Part shown: positions 1 through 8,260 of the stretch, piece after piece
Numbering within the stretch: position 1 is the stretch's first letter
Layout: each line of letters begins with the position of its first letter
DNA from: Lewinellaceae bacterium
GTDB taxonomy: Bacteria; Bacteroidota; Bacteroidia; Chitinophagales; Saprospiraceae
Assembly: GCA_020636005.1 (NCBI GenBank)
Contig: JACJYR010000005.1
Span: 543,271-607,270 of the forward strand
Direction: 5' to 3'
DNA: 64,000 nt
Position numbers and translations under genes: made by a program
The notes under the pieces: model-generated
Databases searched by the model: none
Told to the model about the DNA's origin: nothing
What the model saw: the letters and a program-made list of their open reading frames with translations, nothing else

Positions 1-651
1 TGTGTGCGTCGTGAAAACGATTTTTTCTTTGACCTTTTTACAGGCTTTTTTGAAAGAAACGCCTTTCCCCTTTTTCTTTTTGGAATGGCCGCCCTCCATC
101 TCCTCCCGCAATAGTTCGAACCCGGCAAACAGGGCATGGCCTTCGTTGAAATGATATACGTCCACCTCGATGCCCAGCGCCCGCAAGGCCCTGACGCCGC
201 CGACGCCGAGGACTATTTCCTGGGCGATACGCTCCTCCCCAAACCAGCCGTACAACTGCCCGGTGGTCCAACTGTCGGGATTGTCTGGCAAATCCGTATC
301 GAGCAGGTAAAGCGGTGCATTGCCAAAGGCTTCTGTTTTCCAAACTTTGCACCTCACCGTGGCTCCCCGGATTTCCACTTCTACGGTCACACCGGTTTCT
401 TCCAGGAAATCGTATTGGTAATTGTGGTAGGCATCATAGGGCTGCCCGTCCGGGCCGATGACCTGGTCGCCATAGCCTTGTTTCCATTTGATGCCGATAC
501 CAACAATGGGAAAACCGTGATCTTTGGCACCTTTCAGGTAGTCGCCGGCCAGGATGCCCAAGCCGCCGGCATAGATTTTAAAATCGGAACGGAGGCCGTA
601 TTCCATACAGAAATAGGCGACACGGGGGAGATGTTTTTTGCGCTTTGACAT
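1..651 (-). CDS. glgP: Alpha-glucan (glycogen) phosphorylase, N-terminal part, runs off the left edge
   Basis: Reading leftward from an ATG at 651, 217 codons are open to the window edge. The start MSKRKKHLPRVAYFCMEYGL and later blocks such as EERIAQEIVLGVGGVRALRALGI, VYHFNEGHALFAG (written here in parts) and the final VFTTHT match the GT35 alpha-glucan phosphorylase family (the short bacterial/archaeal type). The family phosphorolyses alpha-1,4-glucan to glucose-1-phosphate with PLP, in the cytoplasm. The long N-terminal extension of some homologues is absent, so the protein begins almost at the FCMEYGL block. The PLP lysine and most of the catalytic domain lie outside the window. The start is well fixed because the conserved block follows within 15 residues. 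A basic KKKK stretch near residue 194 is an insertion in a normally variable loop. Confidence 0.88.
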   Translation of the reverse strand, partial: MSKRKKHLPRVAYFCMEYGLRSDFKIYAGGLGILAGDYLKGAKDHGFPIVGIGIKWKQGYGDQVIGPDGQPYDAYHNYQYDFLEETGVTVEVEIRGATVRCKVWKTEAFGNAPLYLLDTDLPDNPDSWTTGQLYGWFGEERIAQEIVLGVGGVRALRALGIEVDVYHFNEGHALFAGFELLREEMEGGHSKKKKGKGVSFKKACKKVKEKIVFTTHT

Positions 652-738
652 AAGGAAGAAGTGAGAATTGAGAAGTGAGAATTGAGGGGTGTCGTGACGG
701 GGTCTCACCGCTCACTTTTCACCCCTCGCTGCTTTCTC

Positions 739-1419
739 CTATTGCATTACATAGTTGGATTTTACCGCCAAAGAGGCCAGTTGTTCGTTGCTTTTGGTAA
801 AACTGCCCGTACCGTCGTCGGTAATTACGTCGAATGTTTCATCGGAAATCATGCCTTTGCTGTCCCTTTTTTGGGAACGGACGATGAGTTCCAGCAGGCG
901 GTTGTCGTCGAGGTCGGCGAGCCAGGAATCCTGTTGGTAGCAGGTGCCGTTTTCGCATTGCAGGAAGGCGAGGTAGGCCACTTTTTTCAACTTTCCTGCC
1001 GCTCCGTCCCATTTGCAAAGCACCAGGTCGCTGGAAGCATCCTTGCCGGGTATCCGCAGAATATAATGCCCGCTGTTCTCGGTGCGGTAGCAGGCGAAAA
1101 CGCCACCTGTGCCGTTGGCCTGTGCATCGGGCGGCAGGTATTGCGTCATATTGCCTGTGATGGGTTTCCCAACGTATGGATAGTTGTCGGGGTTGGGATT
1201 GGCTTCGTGCGAGGCGAAGAGGTGCATTTTGACGACGTTCACTTCCTCGAACAGGTTTTTGAAATCCTCATTCACAGCGGATGTTTTCATTTCATCCCCG
1301 GCAGGTGCAGCGGATGTTTTCATTTCATCCCCGGCGGGTGCACTGGCTTGCTGTTGTGTTTGGTTGGGTTGGCAGCCAATGGCGAGGATGAAGGAAACCA
1401 GGATTACGAGATTTTTCAT
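739..1419 (-). CDS. Putative lipoprotein of unknown function
   Basis: The ATG at 1419 gives a protein of 226 residues starting MKNLVILVSFILAIGCQPNQ, a signal peptide with a lipobox (L-A-I-G-C), so a lipid-anchored envelope protein is expected. An upstream in-frame start at 1455 would only add 12 residues before the signal peptide. After the lipobox comes a Gln/Thr/Ala linker holding an exact duplication of 11 residues (APAGDEMKTSA type), caused by a 33-bp tandem duplication. The body has several cysteines (CKWDGAAGK, LQCENGTCYQQD) and no domain I recognise. It is divergent from the OmpA-like gene that follows. The function is unknown. Confidence 0.75.
   Translation of the reverse strand: MKNLVILVSFILAIGCQPNQTQQQASAPAGDEMKTSAAPAGDEMKTSAVNEDFKNLFEEVNVVKMHLFASHEANPNPDNYPYVGKPITGNMTQYLPPDAQANGTGGVFACYRTENSGHYILRIPGKDASSDLVLCKWDGAAGKLKKVAYLAFLQCENGTCYQQDSWLADLDDNRLLELIVRSQKRDSKGMISDETFDVITDDGTGSFTKSNEQLASLAVKSNYVMQ
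1277..1342. repeat. 33-bp tandem duplication inside the lipoprotein gene
   Basis: Two adjacent 33-bp copies (1277-1309 and 1310-1342) differ at a single base. The unit begins gcggatgttttcatttcatc. It is in frame and duplicates 11 residues just after the lipobox, in the flexible linker. Confidence 0.9.
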
Positions 1420-1752
1420 GCAAAATACTTTTGGTGAAACGGTTGGACAGGGCATTGTTCATACAGGGTCGGTTTCTATGCGGGGCAAATTTAGTTTTTT
1501 TGGAAAGGTTGTAAAAATAAGCGGGATGTCGGTGTTCTGTTTGACAGTTTTCATTTAGACTGTCCACCATCCTTGGTTGAAAGTTTGGCAGTCTTCAGTG
1601 CTTCTATGGAAGGCCTCCGAACCGTTGGGCTTTCGGGCTGCGGTCTGGCAAACAGCGAACTGTCGAACGGAAGACTTTCCAACTGTGGACTAATATTTGG
1701 TATTGTTTTTCAGAATAAAACGACCCTCTTGATAAAGGCAGCTTCCAAAACT

Positions 1753-3480
1753 ATGGATTTAATGAGACCGCTGATATGTTCGATTTTTTTCCTGGTGCTC
1801 ACCAACCCACCTTGCCCCGCACAGGATCGTTTGCCCAATTTCAAGGTTGAAACAATAGAGATGAGGCCCATGACGGAAGTCAATTCCGACCACCTGGACT
1901 TCAGTCCCGTCTATTTTGATAACGGGATTGTTTTTGTCTCCAACCGGGGCATCAATGAGGATTTTATTAAACAGAAAGACCATTTGACCGGGGAGAACTG
2001 TACCTCGCTCTTTTTTACGGCCCTTCAGCCAGATGGCTCCGGCGGGCCTCCGGTTTTATTTTCAAAAAGCCTGACCTCTTCTTTCCACGATGGCCCCGCT
2101 GCTTTTTCAAAGGATGGCAGGCAAATCTATTTCACCAGCAGCAGCCAGGTGCAGCAAAAAAGGGAAACCGGCAAAATGCTGGTCAGGAAGCGGAACGAGC
2201 TGAACCTGAAAATTTTTTTTTCAGAGCGGATAGGCGGGGATTGGACTGCCCCAAAATTATTCGATCTCTGCGGCGAAAGTACCGATGTCCATCCAACCCT
2301 TTCAGCCGACGGGCAACGAATGGTTTTTGCCTCTGACAGGCCAGGCGGGTTTGGGGGCATGGACTTGTATGTCAGCCATTTAAAAGAAGGTAAATGGAGC
2401 GCCCCCGTCAACCTGGGCTCCAATGTAAATACGCCCGGAGATGAAGTTTTTCCTTTCCTGTACGGCAACAGCACGCTCTTTTTCGCTTCCGACGGGCGGG
2501 GTGGATGGGGCGGCCTCGATGTTTTCCAATCTGTCCAGAATGAAAGCCAACAATGGGACCTTGCAGAAAACCTGGGCGCACCAATCAATTCTGAAAAAGA
2601 CGATTTTGGTTTTGTGACGAATGAGGCAGCTATGGAAGGAATCCTTAGCTCCAATCGCAGGGGCGGTACCGGCGGGGACGACCTTTATTATTTTGTTGTA
2701 AAACAACCAAAAGCAAGTGCTGAACGCCAGCTTGTTGCGGATACACAAGTCCCGCAACAGCCGGGGAACCCGTCTGATTGCACGGACTTAACAGGCAGGA
2801 TATTGCAAAGGGACACCGAACGGCCTGTTGCACTTGCCAATTTGACCCTGGTAAACCTAAGCAATGGAAGTTTTAAAACAGCGAATACGGACGAATCGGG
2901 CCACTACTCCATCTGTGCGGACTTTGGTTACGATTTCATCCTCAGGGCAGACGCTTTGGGTTTTAACCAAACCGATAAGCTGATCTCCACTGCGGGGATG
3001 GACCTCACCAGCGGTGAAAACGGTGGGCCAATGAGCCTGGATTTTACAATGGTCCCTTCTGCTGATGCAAACATTGGGCTTTTGGCTGCTGACGAGACTT
3101 ACCAGGAAATGCTCGAAGAAGGGTTTTTCGTGGAAATGGGCGGCATCTACTATGGTTTTGACGAGTTCATGCTCCAGCCCGGAGCAATGGATGAACTTGA
3201 CAAAGTAATTGAATTTATGCGCCGCCAGCCCAACCTCCATGTTGAGATACGATCCCACACGGACAGTCGGGGCGATGCGGACTATAACCGCCAACTTTCG
3301 GCCAAACGGGCCCAGGCTGTGGCCGGGTACCTCGTTTCAAAAGGCATAGATTCGGGACAGGTAAGTGCAAGGGGTTTCGGCGAAGATCAACTTGTCAACG
3401 CCTGCGGAGATGGGATTCCCTGCTCAGAGGCGGCGCACCGAATGAACCGGCGGACAGCATTAAGGATTTTCAAGCCATAG
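1753..3480 (+). CDS. OmpA-family envelope protein with PD40 repeats and a carboxypeptidase-regulatory-like domain
   Basis: The ATG at 1753 (MDLMRPLICSIFFLVLTNPP...AQD) gives a clear signal peptide, while the longer open frame upstream codes for nothing recognisable, so 575 residues are predicted. Residues 30-320 hold at least five WD40-like/PD40 blades with the pattern S-x-DG-x-x-hhFxS-(D/N)R, three ending GG(F/W)GG(M/L)D. A CarboxypepD_reg-like fold (LTGRILQRDTERPVALANL) spans about 335-430. The C-terminus is an OmpA peptidoglycan-binding domain (IRSHTDSRGDADYNRQLSAK, then RAQAVAGYLVSKGI). This architecture is common in Bacteroidota and is shared with the T9SS component PorE, but a general cell-wall anchoring role is as likely. 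There is no T9SS gene beside it. Confidence 0.88.
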   Translation: MDLMRPLICSIFFLVLTNPPCPAQDRLPNFKVETIEMRPMTEVNSDHLDFSPVYFDNGIVFVSNRGINEDFIKQKDHLTGENCTSLFFTALQPDGSGGPPVLFSKSLTSSFHDGPAAFSKDGRQIYFTSSSQVQQKRETGKMLVRKRNELNLKIFFSERIGGDWTAPKLFDLCGESTDVHPTLSADGQRMVFASDRPGGFGGMDLYVSHLKEGKWSAPVNLGSNVNTPGDEVFPFLYGNSTLFFASDGRGGWGGLDVFQSVQNESQQWDLAENLGAPINSEKDDFGFVTNEAAMEGILSSNRRGGTGGDDLYYFVVKQPKASAERQLVADTQVPQQPGNPSDCTDLTGRILQRDTERPVALANLTLVNLSNGSFKTANTDESGHYSICADFGYDFILRADALGFNQTDKLISTAGMDLTSGENGGPMSLDFTMVPSADANIGLLAADETYQEMLEEGFFVEMGGIYYGFDEFMLQPGAMDELDKVIEFMRRQPNLHVEIRSHTDSRGDADYNRQLSAKRAQAVAGYLVSKGIDSGQVSARGFGEDQLVNACGDGIPCSEAAHRMNRRTALRIFKP

Positions 3481-3498
3481 TTCAGGCAAGTGCACCCA

Positions 3499-4506
3499 TC
3501 AAAACCTGGCTTCCTCCACCGCTTCCACGCTTGCCAGCAATTTGCCCGGGATCGTCCGGCCTTTCATCACGAAAACATCTTCCCCGTCTTTCGACAGGTT
3601 GTTGATGAAACGGCTCGACCGGAGCATCGGCTCTTCGGCTAATCCCAGATAAAAAAGGCCGCCGCCAACTTTTGCCTTGTTGTTGATAAAGGAGCAATCG
3701 TCCACATAAGGCTCGGTCATGCTGCCCCTGCAGGCATTGAAAACACCTGCTCCAAAGGCAGCCCTGTTATTGACAAACTGGCATTCCTGGATAATAGGGT
3801 TGCTCAACCCCTCGGCGCCGTTGTTGAAAATACCCCCGCCGCCATAGATACTTTTGTTTCCTGAAAAAACACAGCTGACCAAAACCGGGCTTGCCTCGCC
3901 ACCTGTGCCATTGTTGAACAGGCCAGCGCCCTCGATGGCGTAGTTTTCCAGGAACAGGCAGTTCATGATGAAAGGATTGGACTTGTTGCCGTGGCCAGCG
4001 CCTTCGTTGTACCAGCCGGCGCCCGAACGGGCCGCATCGCCGGGTGCCGCATGGCCATCTGCCTGGCCATGTGCGATGACGAAGCCATCGACAACCGTGC
4101 TTTTGTCAGCATTCTTTGTATAGACGACAGTATAGGAATTGTCGGCATGGCCAGGTTGGCCGATGTTGCCGCTGAGGGTGGTTACGTGCTTTTTCCAGTT
4201 GCGCTGGCCTTCTCTTGATTCATTGCCTTTAAAGCCGCCCAACACCCTCACTTTGCTTGGGATGGTGAATGAAACGGAACGGTCGGCATCGGTGCAGGTT
4301 GCGCATTGGGTAGGATAGTAGGTGCCTTCAGCCACCCAGATTTCCGTGTTGGGGGTGGCAATGGCCAATGCTTGTTGCAAATCTCCCAGGGCGTTTTGCC
4401 AGGAAGATCCGTCGCCGGTAGCGTTTTGTTTCACATAGATCGTTTGGGCGGAAGCTGCGTGCAGGGAAAGGCAGGCCAGGAAGGCCAGCAGGATAGTGTT
4501 GTTCAT
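3499..4506 (-). CDS. Secreted right-handed parallel beta-helix protein
   Basis: The protein has 335 residues and starts MNNTILLAFLACLSLHAASA, a signal peptide cut before QTIYVKQNATGDGSSWQNAL, which is the usual opening of DUF1565/choice-of-anchor beta-helix surface proteins. Repeated coils such as NPFIMNCLFLENYAIEGAG, SPVLVSCVFSGNKSIYGGG and NPIIQECQFVNNRAAFGAG (about 35 residues apart) are typical of the polymorphic-outer-membrane-protein-like helix. There is no T9SS C-terminal domain: it ends VEAVEEARF. It is convergent with the OmpA-like gene, with only 18 bp between the stop codons. An adhesin or polysaccharide-binding role is possible but not shown. Confidence 0.8.
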   Translation of the reverse strand: MNNTILLAFLACLSLHAASAQTIYVKQNATGDGSSWQNALGDLQQALAIATPNTEIWVAEGTYYPTQCATCTDADRSVSFTIPSKVRVLGGFKGNESREGQRNWKKHVTTLSGNIGQPGHADNSYTVVYTKNADKSTVVDGFVIAHGQADGHAAPGDAARSGAGWYNEGAGHGNKSNPFIMNCLFLENYAIEGAGLFNNGTGGEASPVLVSCVFSGNKSIYGGGGIFNNGAEGLSNPIIQECQFVNNRAAFGAGVFNACRGSMTEPYVDDCSFINNKAKVGGGLFYLGLAEEPMLRSSRFINNLSKDGEDVFVMKGRTIPGKLLASVEAVEEARF

Positions 4507-4972
4507 TCGTGTAAGTGTTTGGTTAAAAATTGTAAGTAAGTCGAGCAGCGTGCCGGCAAAATGAGGTCTTGGCAGTTGGCAGCAAATTCTTAAGGTTGGT
4601 TAAAACCAGGAAAAGCTGACAAACTAAAGCGCCAAAGCTATTGTAAGTAAGTTGGAAATTATTGGACTGTGTAAGTGAGACTTGGCTGAGAGGAAAGATA
4701 GATGGAGGAGAAAATTTTGTGAGCGATGACAAAGATAAGGCACAAATAGCGTCAAACCCAGCAGTTTGCCTGATTTTTAACGTATTTTTTTTATCGAAAT
4801 AGGTAAAATGGGATTGCCCAACCAAAAAAACGAAAAGCGTAGAGGTCTGACATGGTCCCACTTTCAAGGGATATTGGAAGGTGGGCAGAGCAGACGGGAA
4901 GGGTACTGCCGTTCTTTTACACCTAGTTTTGACAAGATTGTTAACAACCGTACCGATAAAAACCTAACTACG
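4507..4972. other. Intergenic region without a supported gene
   Basis: Between the beta-helix gene start and the truncated gene there is no convincing coding frame. The stretch is moderately AT-rich. I see no repeat, RNA gene or clear promoter box. Confidence 0.5.
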
Positions 4973-5269
4973 ATGACAAGGATAGATTTTGAAGGTGAGG
5001 ACTACATCATCCCAGATGCAGTCTTCCTCCTTTCTTCAATGGAAAAAGAAAGGCTGTTCCTCTTCGAGATGCACAACGGTTCTGACACCTTCAGGTTGCT
5101 GAAGCAGTTGCACAAACATGCTTATGCATTGGTCAGGAAATTTACCCACAAAAGATTCAAGTACCTGGAAGACAAGTCTTACTCTACCCTTCTCCTTTTT
5201 GAACGTGAGCGCATAAAAAAGCCTTTATTAAAAGATTGCACAAGGAAGGGCGGTAGTGGCATTTTTTGA
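4973..5269 (+). pseudogene. Fragment resembling a replication-relaxation/mobilisation protein, cut by an IS1 element
   Basis: From the ATG at 4973 the frame reads MTRIDFEGEDYIIPDAVFLL, then KERLFLFEMHNGSDTFRLLK. The PDAVF block followed by an acidic FLFE strand and a Leu-rich helix resembles the C-terminal half of replication-relaxation (PF13814) proteins, but the match is made by eye. The frame may extend back to 4808. The IS1 left inverted repeat starts at 5252, so the last residues (SGIF) are encoded by the element and the native C-terminus is lost. No N-terminal winged-helix part is visible upstream. I read it as a relic of a mobile element next to tRNA-Asn. Confidence 0.4.
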
Positions 5270-5275
5270 CTGATA
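5252..5275 (+). repeat. IS1 left inverted repeat
   Basis: The sequence starts ggtagtggcattttttgact. It pairs with the right end at 6000-6023, with 23 of 24 bases identical after reverse complement. Confidence 0.9.
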
Positions 5276-5297
5276 TTTGTGACTAAAAACAACCATT

Positions 5298-5558
5298 ATG
5301 ATTGTAAAACACCACACTTGTGATAAATGCCAGAGCAAGAACATTGTCAAGAACGGCAAGAATCGCTCTGGCACCCAGACCTACAAATGCAAAGACTGTG
5401 GAGGCTACGGGGTACTTGACAGCAAGCAGCCGGGCCGTACTGTTGACAAAGAGGCGTTGGCAAAAGCCTACCGGGAACGACAGAGCCAAAGGGCCACTGG
5501 CCGCATCTTCAACGTCAGCCATTTCTTTGTCCAAACGGTGTTAAAAAAAAGCCCGTGA
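5298..5558 (+). CDS. insA: IS1 InsA-like protein (zinc-finger, N-terminal half of transposase)
   Basis: The protein has 86 residues with an N-terminal zinc ribbon CDKCQSKNIVKNGKN...YKCKDCGG (C-x2-C and C-x2-C), then a helix-turn-helix region (DKEALAKAYRERQSQRATGR), as in the InsA/InsB' DNA-binding part of IS1 transposase. It ends in KKSP-stop just after a run of eight A at 5543-5550. In the frame the catalytic half needs, the same junction would read ...VLKKARDLGPFKE, so the A run is where the two halves must be joined by a +1 (or -2) shift. Confidence 0.88.
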   Translation: MIVKHHTCDKCQSKNIVKNGKNRSGTQTYKCKDCGGYGVLDSKQPGRTVDKEALAKAYRERQSQRATGRIFNVSHFFVQTVLKKSP

Positions 5559-5559
5559 C

Positions 5560-6009
5560 TTGGGCCCGTTCAAGGAAACGATTGACAGGGCATACCCCGG
5601 TGACATACTCGAAGTTGATGAGGTTTTTACATACATCTTGATGAAAATCAAGGAGATACGAATCTGGATAGCCCTTTGCCGGGAGACTAGGCAGATTGTC
5701 TCCTTTTTCATCGGGGACGGCTCGATGGAATCCTGCAAGCGCCTTTGGCGCAAGCTGCCCTACGGCTATCTGAGGTGCAACAGTTTCAGCGACTTCTGGC
5801 GCTCGTACAACTGCTTGCCGCCCGGGACGCATACAAAGGCCGGCAAGGAAACCGGGGAAACAGCGCACGTCGAGCGGCTCAACAACACCATCCGCCAAAG
5901 ATTCAGCAGGATGGTGAGGAGATGCCTCTCCTTTTCGAAGAAGGAGTACATGCTCAACCTGCATTTCAAATTGTTTGCTTACTTCTACAATCTTGATTGT
6001 ATCAGTTAA
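5560..6009 (+). CDS. insB: IS1 InsB-like catalytic half of transposase
   Basis: The frame has about 149 residues from a TTG at 5560 and is open back to 5545. It holds the IS1 catalytic core: DILEVDEVFTYILMK (first Asp), then a conserved strand IWIALCRETRQIVSFFIGDG, then LPPGTHTKAGKE, and ETAHVERLNNTIRQRFSRMV with the catalytic Glu, followed by RRCLSFSKKEYML. It is not preceded by its own ATG. It most likely functions only as a fusion with the zinc-finger half through the A8 run, either by transcript slippage or before a one-base mutation broke the frame. Confidence 0.88.
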   Translation: MGPFKETIDRAYPGDILEVDEVFTYILMKIKEIRIWIALCRETRQIVSFFIGDGSMESCKRLWRKLPYGYLRCNSFSDFWRSYNCLPPGTHTKAGKETGETAHVERLNNTIRQRFSRMVRRCLSFSKKEYMLNLHFKLFAYFYNLDCIS

Positions 6010-6023
6010 AAAATGCCACTACC
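6000..6023 (-). repeat. IS1 right inverted repeat
   Basis: It ends ...aaaaaatgccactacc and overlaps the stop region of the InsB-like frame. It is the reverse complement of 5252-5275 with one mismatch. Confidence 0.9.
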
Positions 6024-6236
6024 CAAAATGGGTTCAAAGGAGGGTATAAAACAAGAATTTCAGGCTATAAACATTAGCTTTATTTTGAACCTGTGGACAA
6101 ACTTCTTATTTTTGGTTCGGCTTCAAGAAAACCGCAGATGTGTAAAGGGTTGACAAATAGCGATTTACAGTTTTCGCATGTCGAAATTTATCATATTTTC
6201 CGATGAATTACCGATTTTGTATGCCTCTTGGGGGAA

Positions 6237-6268
6237 AAGAAAAAGGGGTCTCTCTCGAAACCCCTTTA
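6237..6268 (-). terminator. Rho-independent terminator behind tRNA-Asn
   Basis: On the minus strand the arms AAAGGGGT (6267-6260) and ACCCCTTT (6249-6242) form an 8-bp stem around a short loop, followed by TTCTTTTCC. It lies about 10 bp after the tRNA 3' end. Confidence 0.75.
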
Positions 6269-6276
6269 TTTACTTG

Positions 6277-6350
6277 CGCCCCCTCTAGGACTTGAACCTA
6301 GGACCTACGGATTAACAGTCCGGCGCTCTAACCAACTGAGCTAAGGAGGC
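6277..6350 (-). tRNA. tRNA-Asn (anticodon GTT)
   Basis: 74 nt fold as a tRNA: acceptor arms GCCTCCT and AGGGGGC, D-loop AGCTCAGTTGGTTAGAGC, anticodon loop CTGTTAATC (GTT, Asn), T-arm with GGTTCAAGTCC, discriminator G. CCA is not encoded. The 3' end faces the IS1-disrupted fragment, a position typical for integration of mobile elements, but no duplicate of the tRNA 3' end is seen in the window. Confidence 0.97.
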
Positions 6351-6615
6351 TTATTTTTAGTTTGAAACTTCTTTCAAACCGCCATTTTGAAAAGGCGAGC
6401 GCAAAAGTATTATTCTTTTCAATAATTGTGCAAGCCCCATTGACAAAAATTTTTAAAAATTTTTCGGCTTAAAAAGTTCTAAAAAAATGGTGCTTTCATG
6501 TAGGCCATTCTTTTTTTTAAGCTGCCAATGGGTAAAGCTGCCAAGGCCGGAGCGCGCCGCTGAGGGCATACTCCCCCCGGTAGGATTTGTCACCGGAAGA
6601 AAAACGGGAGAATGC

Positions 6616-6623
6616 TACCTTTG
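6616..6623 (+). promoter_or_regulatory. Bacteroidota-type -7 box (TACCTTTG)
   Basis: It matches TAnnTTTG and lies 21 bp before the ATG at 6645. It supports that start over the in-frame ATG at 6612, which lies just upstream of the box. No good -33 TTG is at the expected spacing. Confidence 0.5.
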
Positions 6624-6644
6624 TCCCCACAAAATCTTCACAAC

Positions 6645-8153
6645 ATGCTTGAGCAATACTTCCAACCATTCCGCCACCAGATTATCGGCATCGACCAGCA
6701 CTTCCCCACCCCGTTCGGCGAACAGAAAATCCTGTATGCCGACTGGACGGCCAGCGGAAGGCTGTACCGCCCAATCGAAGACTTCCTGGCCAACGAGGCC
6801 GGGCCTTATGTCGGCAACACCCACACGGAGACGACCGTGACCGGCTCGTGCATGACCCAGGCCTACCACCAGGCCAAGCATATCATCAAACAGCATGTAG
6901 GGGCGAGGGACGAACACGTCCTCATCTCCTCCAACAGCGGCATGACGGGCGTGGTGAACAAGTTCCAGCGCATACTCGGCCTGAAAGTGCATGAGCGCTT
7001 CCTCCCCTATTTGCAATTGCCCGACAGCGAGCGACCTGTGGTTTTCATCACCCACATGGAACACCATTCCAATCAGACCTCCTGGCTCGAAACGATTGCC
7101 CTGGTGGAAGTCATCCCGCCGGATGCAGACGGCCTGGTGGATTTAGGCGCTTTCGCCGTTTTATTGGAAAAACACAAGCACCGAAAAACGAAGATCGCTG
7201 CGGTGACTTCCTGCTCTAATGTCACGGGCATCATCACGCCTTACCATCAAATGGCCAAAATGATCCACGAAGCCGGCGGTGTTTGTTTCGTGGACTTTGC
7301 CTGCAGCGCCCCCTACATTGACATCAACATGTGCCCCGACGACGAATCGGAATGCCTCGATGCCATTTTCTTCTCCCCCCACAAGTTCCTCGGCGGCCCC
7401 GGCACAACGGGTATCCTCGTTTTCGACCCAAAACTCTATACCAACAAAGTGCCCGACCACCCCGGCGGCGGCACGGTGGACTGGACCAACCCCTGGGGCG
7501 AGCACAAATACCATGAAGAAATAGAGGCGAGGGAAGACGGCGGCACTCCTGCGTTTTTGCAAACCATCAAAGTGGCGCTCTGCACGATTTTGAAAGATGA
7601 AATGGGCACGGAAAACATGGTCGCACGGGAGCATGAACTACTCTCCATCATCTGGCCCGGCCTGAAAAAACTGCCCAACCTCCACCTCCTGGCCGACAAC
7701 GTGCCCGTCCGCCTCGGCGTCATCAGCTTCTACATCGAAGGGCTGCACTACAACCTCGGCGTGAAACTGCTCAACGACCGCTTCGGCATCCAGGTGCGGG
7801 GCGGCTGTTCCTGTGCCGGCACTTATGGCCACTACCTGCTCGGCGTTTCTTATGAAAAATCGCACCGCATCACCGATCGCATCAGCCAAGGCGACCTTTC
7901 GGAAAAGCCAGGCTGGATGCGGCTTTCCATTCACCCAACAATGACCGACGAAGAGGCGCACCTGCTAGTGGAAGCCATCACGGATCTTTCACAAAACCAT
8001 GAAAAGTGGGCGGCCGAATACGTGTACGACAACAAGATGAATGAGTTTTTCAGGAAGGGAAATGGCGTGGTGACGGTGGAAGAAATGACGGGAAGCTGGT
8101 TTGAAGGCTTTCGGGAAAAATGTGCTGCAGGTGTAGCTTTTTATAATGGTTAG
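6645..8153 (+). CDS. PLP-dependent class V aminotransferase / cysteine-desulfurase-like enzyme
   Basis: From the ATG at 6645 (MLEQYFQPFRHQIIGIDQHF) 502 residues are encoded. The fold-type I class V signature is clear: the substrate/PLP loop THTETTVTG, the Asp-containing strand GGVCFVDFACSAPYIDINM, and the Schiff-base lysine K247 in FFSPHKFLGGPGTTG. Near the C-terminus VRGGCSCAGTYGHYLLGV carries two cysteines where SufS-type desulfurases keep their catalytic Cys loop. The protein is about 90 residues longer than SufS and no suf or isc genes are nearby, so sulfur mobilisation cannot be assumed. It sits alone, with a -7 box upstream and hairpins downstream. Confidence 0.85.
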   Translation: MLEQYFQPFRHQIIGIDQHFPTPFGEQKILYADWTASGRLYRPIEDFLANEAGPYVGNTHTETTVTGSCMTQAYHQAKHIIKQHVGARDEHVLISSNSGMTGVVNKFQRILGLKVHERFLPYLQLPDSERPVVFITHMEHHSNQTSWLETIALVEVIPPDADGLVDLGAFAVLLEKHKHRKTKIAAVTSCSNVTGIITPYHQMAKMIHEAGGVCFVDFACSAPYIDINMCPDDESECLDAIFFSPHKFLGGPGTTGILVFDPKLYTNKVPDHPGGGTVDWTNPWGEHKYHEEIEAREDGGTPAFLQTIKVALCTILKDEMGTENMVAREHELLSIIWPGLKKLPNLHLLADNVPVRLGVISFYIEGLHYNLGVKLLNDRFGIQVRGGCSCAGTYGHYLLGVSYEKSHRITDRISQGDLSEKPGWMRLSIHPTMTDEEAHLLVEAITDLSQNHEKWAAEYVYDNKMNEFFRKGNGVVTVEEMTGSWFEGFREKCAAGVAFYNG

Positions 8154-8158
8154 CGGAC

Positions 8159-8212
8159 CTCCGAAGCTCCCGCTTCGGAGAGAGAAAATTGCCCCGAAGC
8201 AGCAGCTTCGGG
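8159..8212. repeat. Two REP-like hairpins with the same core
   Basis: CTCCGAAGC-tccc-GCTTCGGAG (8159-8180) and CCCGAAGC-agca-GCTTCGGG (8193-8212) are two perfect stems of 9 and 8 bp sharing the core CCGAAGC/GCTTCGG. There is no T-tract behind them. They may act as transcript-end structures or be a dispersed palindrome family. Confidence 0.7.
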
Positions 8213-8260
8213 ATACGATCGCCCAAAATCCAAGCCAGCACCAAGTTTTAGAATCAACCT

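Larger units (their letters stand above)
5252..6023 (+). mobile_element. IS1-family insertion sequence, 772 bp
   Basis: The element is bounded by 24-bp terminal inverted repeats (5252-5275 and 6000-6023) that differ at one base. Its length, 772 bp, is close to the 768 bp of classical IS1. Inside are an InsA-like zinc-finger frame and an InsB-like DDE frame in the same direction. The 8-9 bp flanks on the two sides (ending gaagggc, and starting caaaatggg) are not identical, so no target-site duplication is visible. This suggests an old insertion, or a rearrangement at one end. Confidence 0.93.

Noticed and set aside
6645..8153. Assignment as SufS
   Set aside because: The protein is longer than SufS, has a different C-terminal Cys loop, and no suf genes are nearby; only the broader family is supported.
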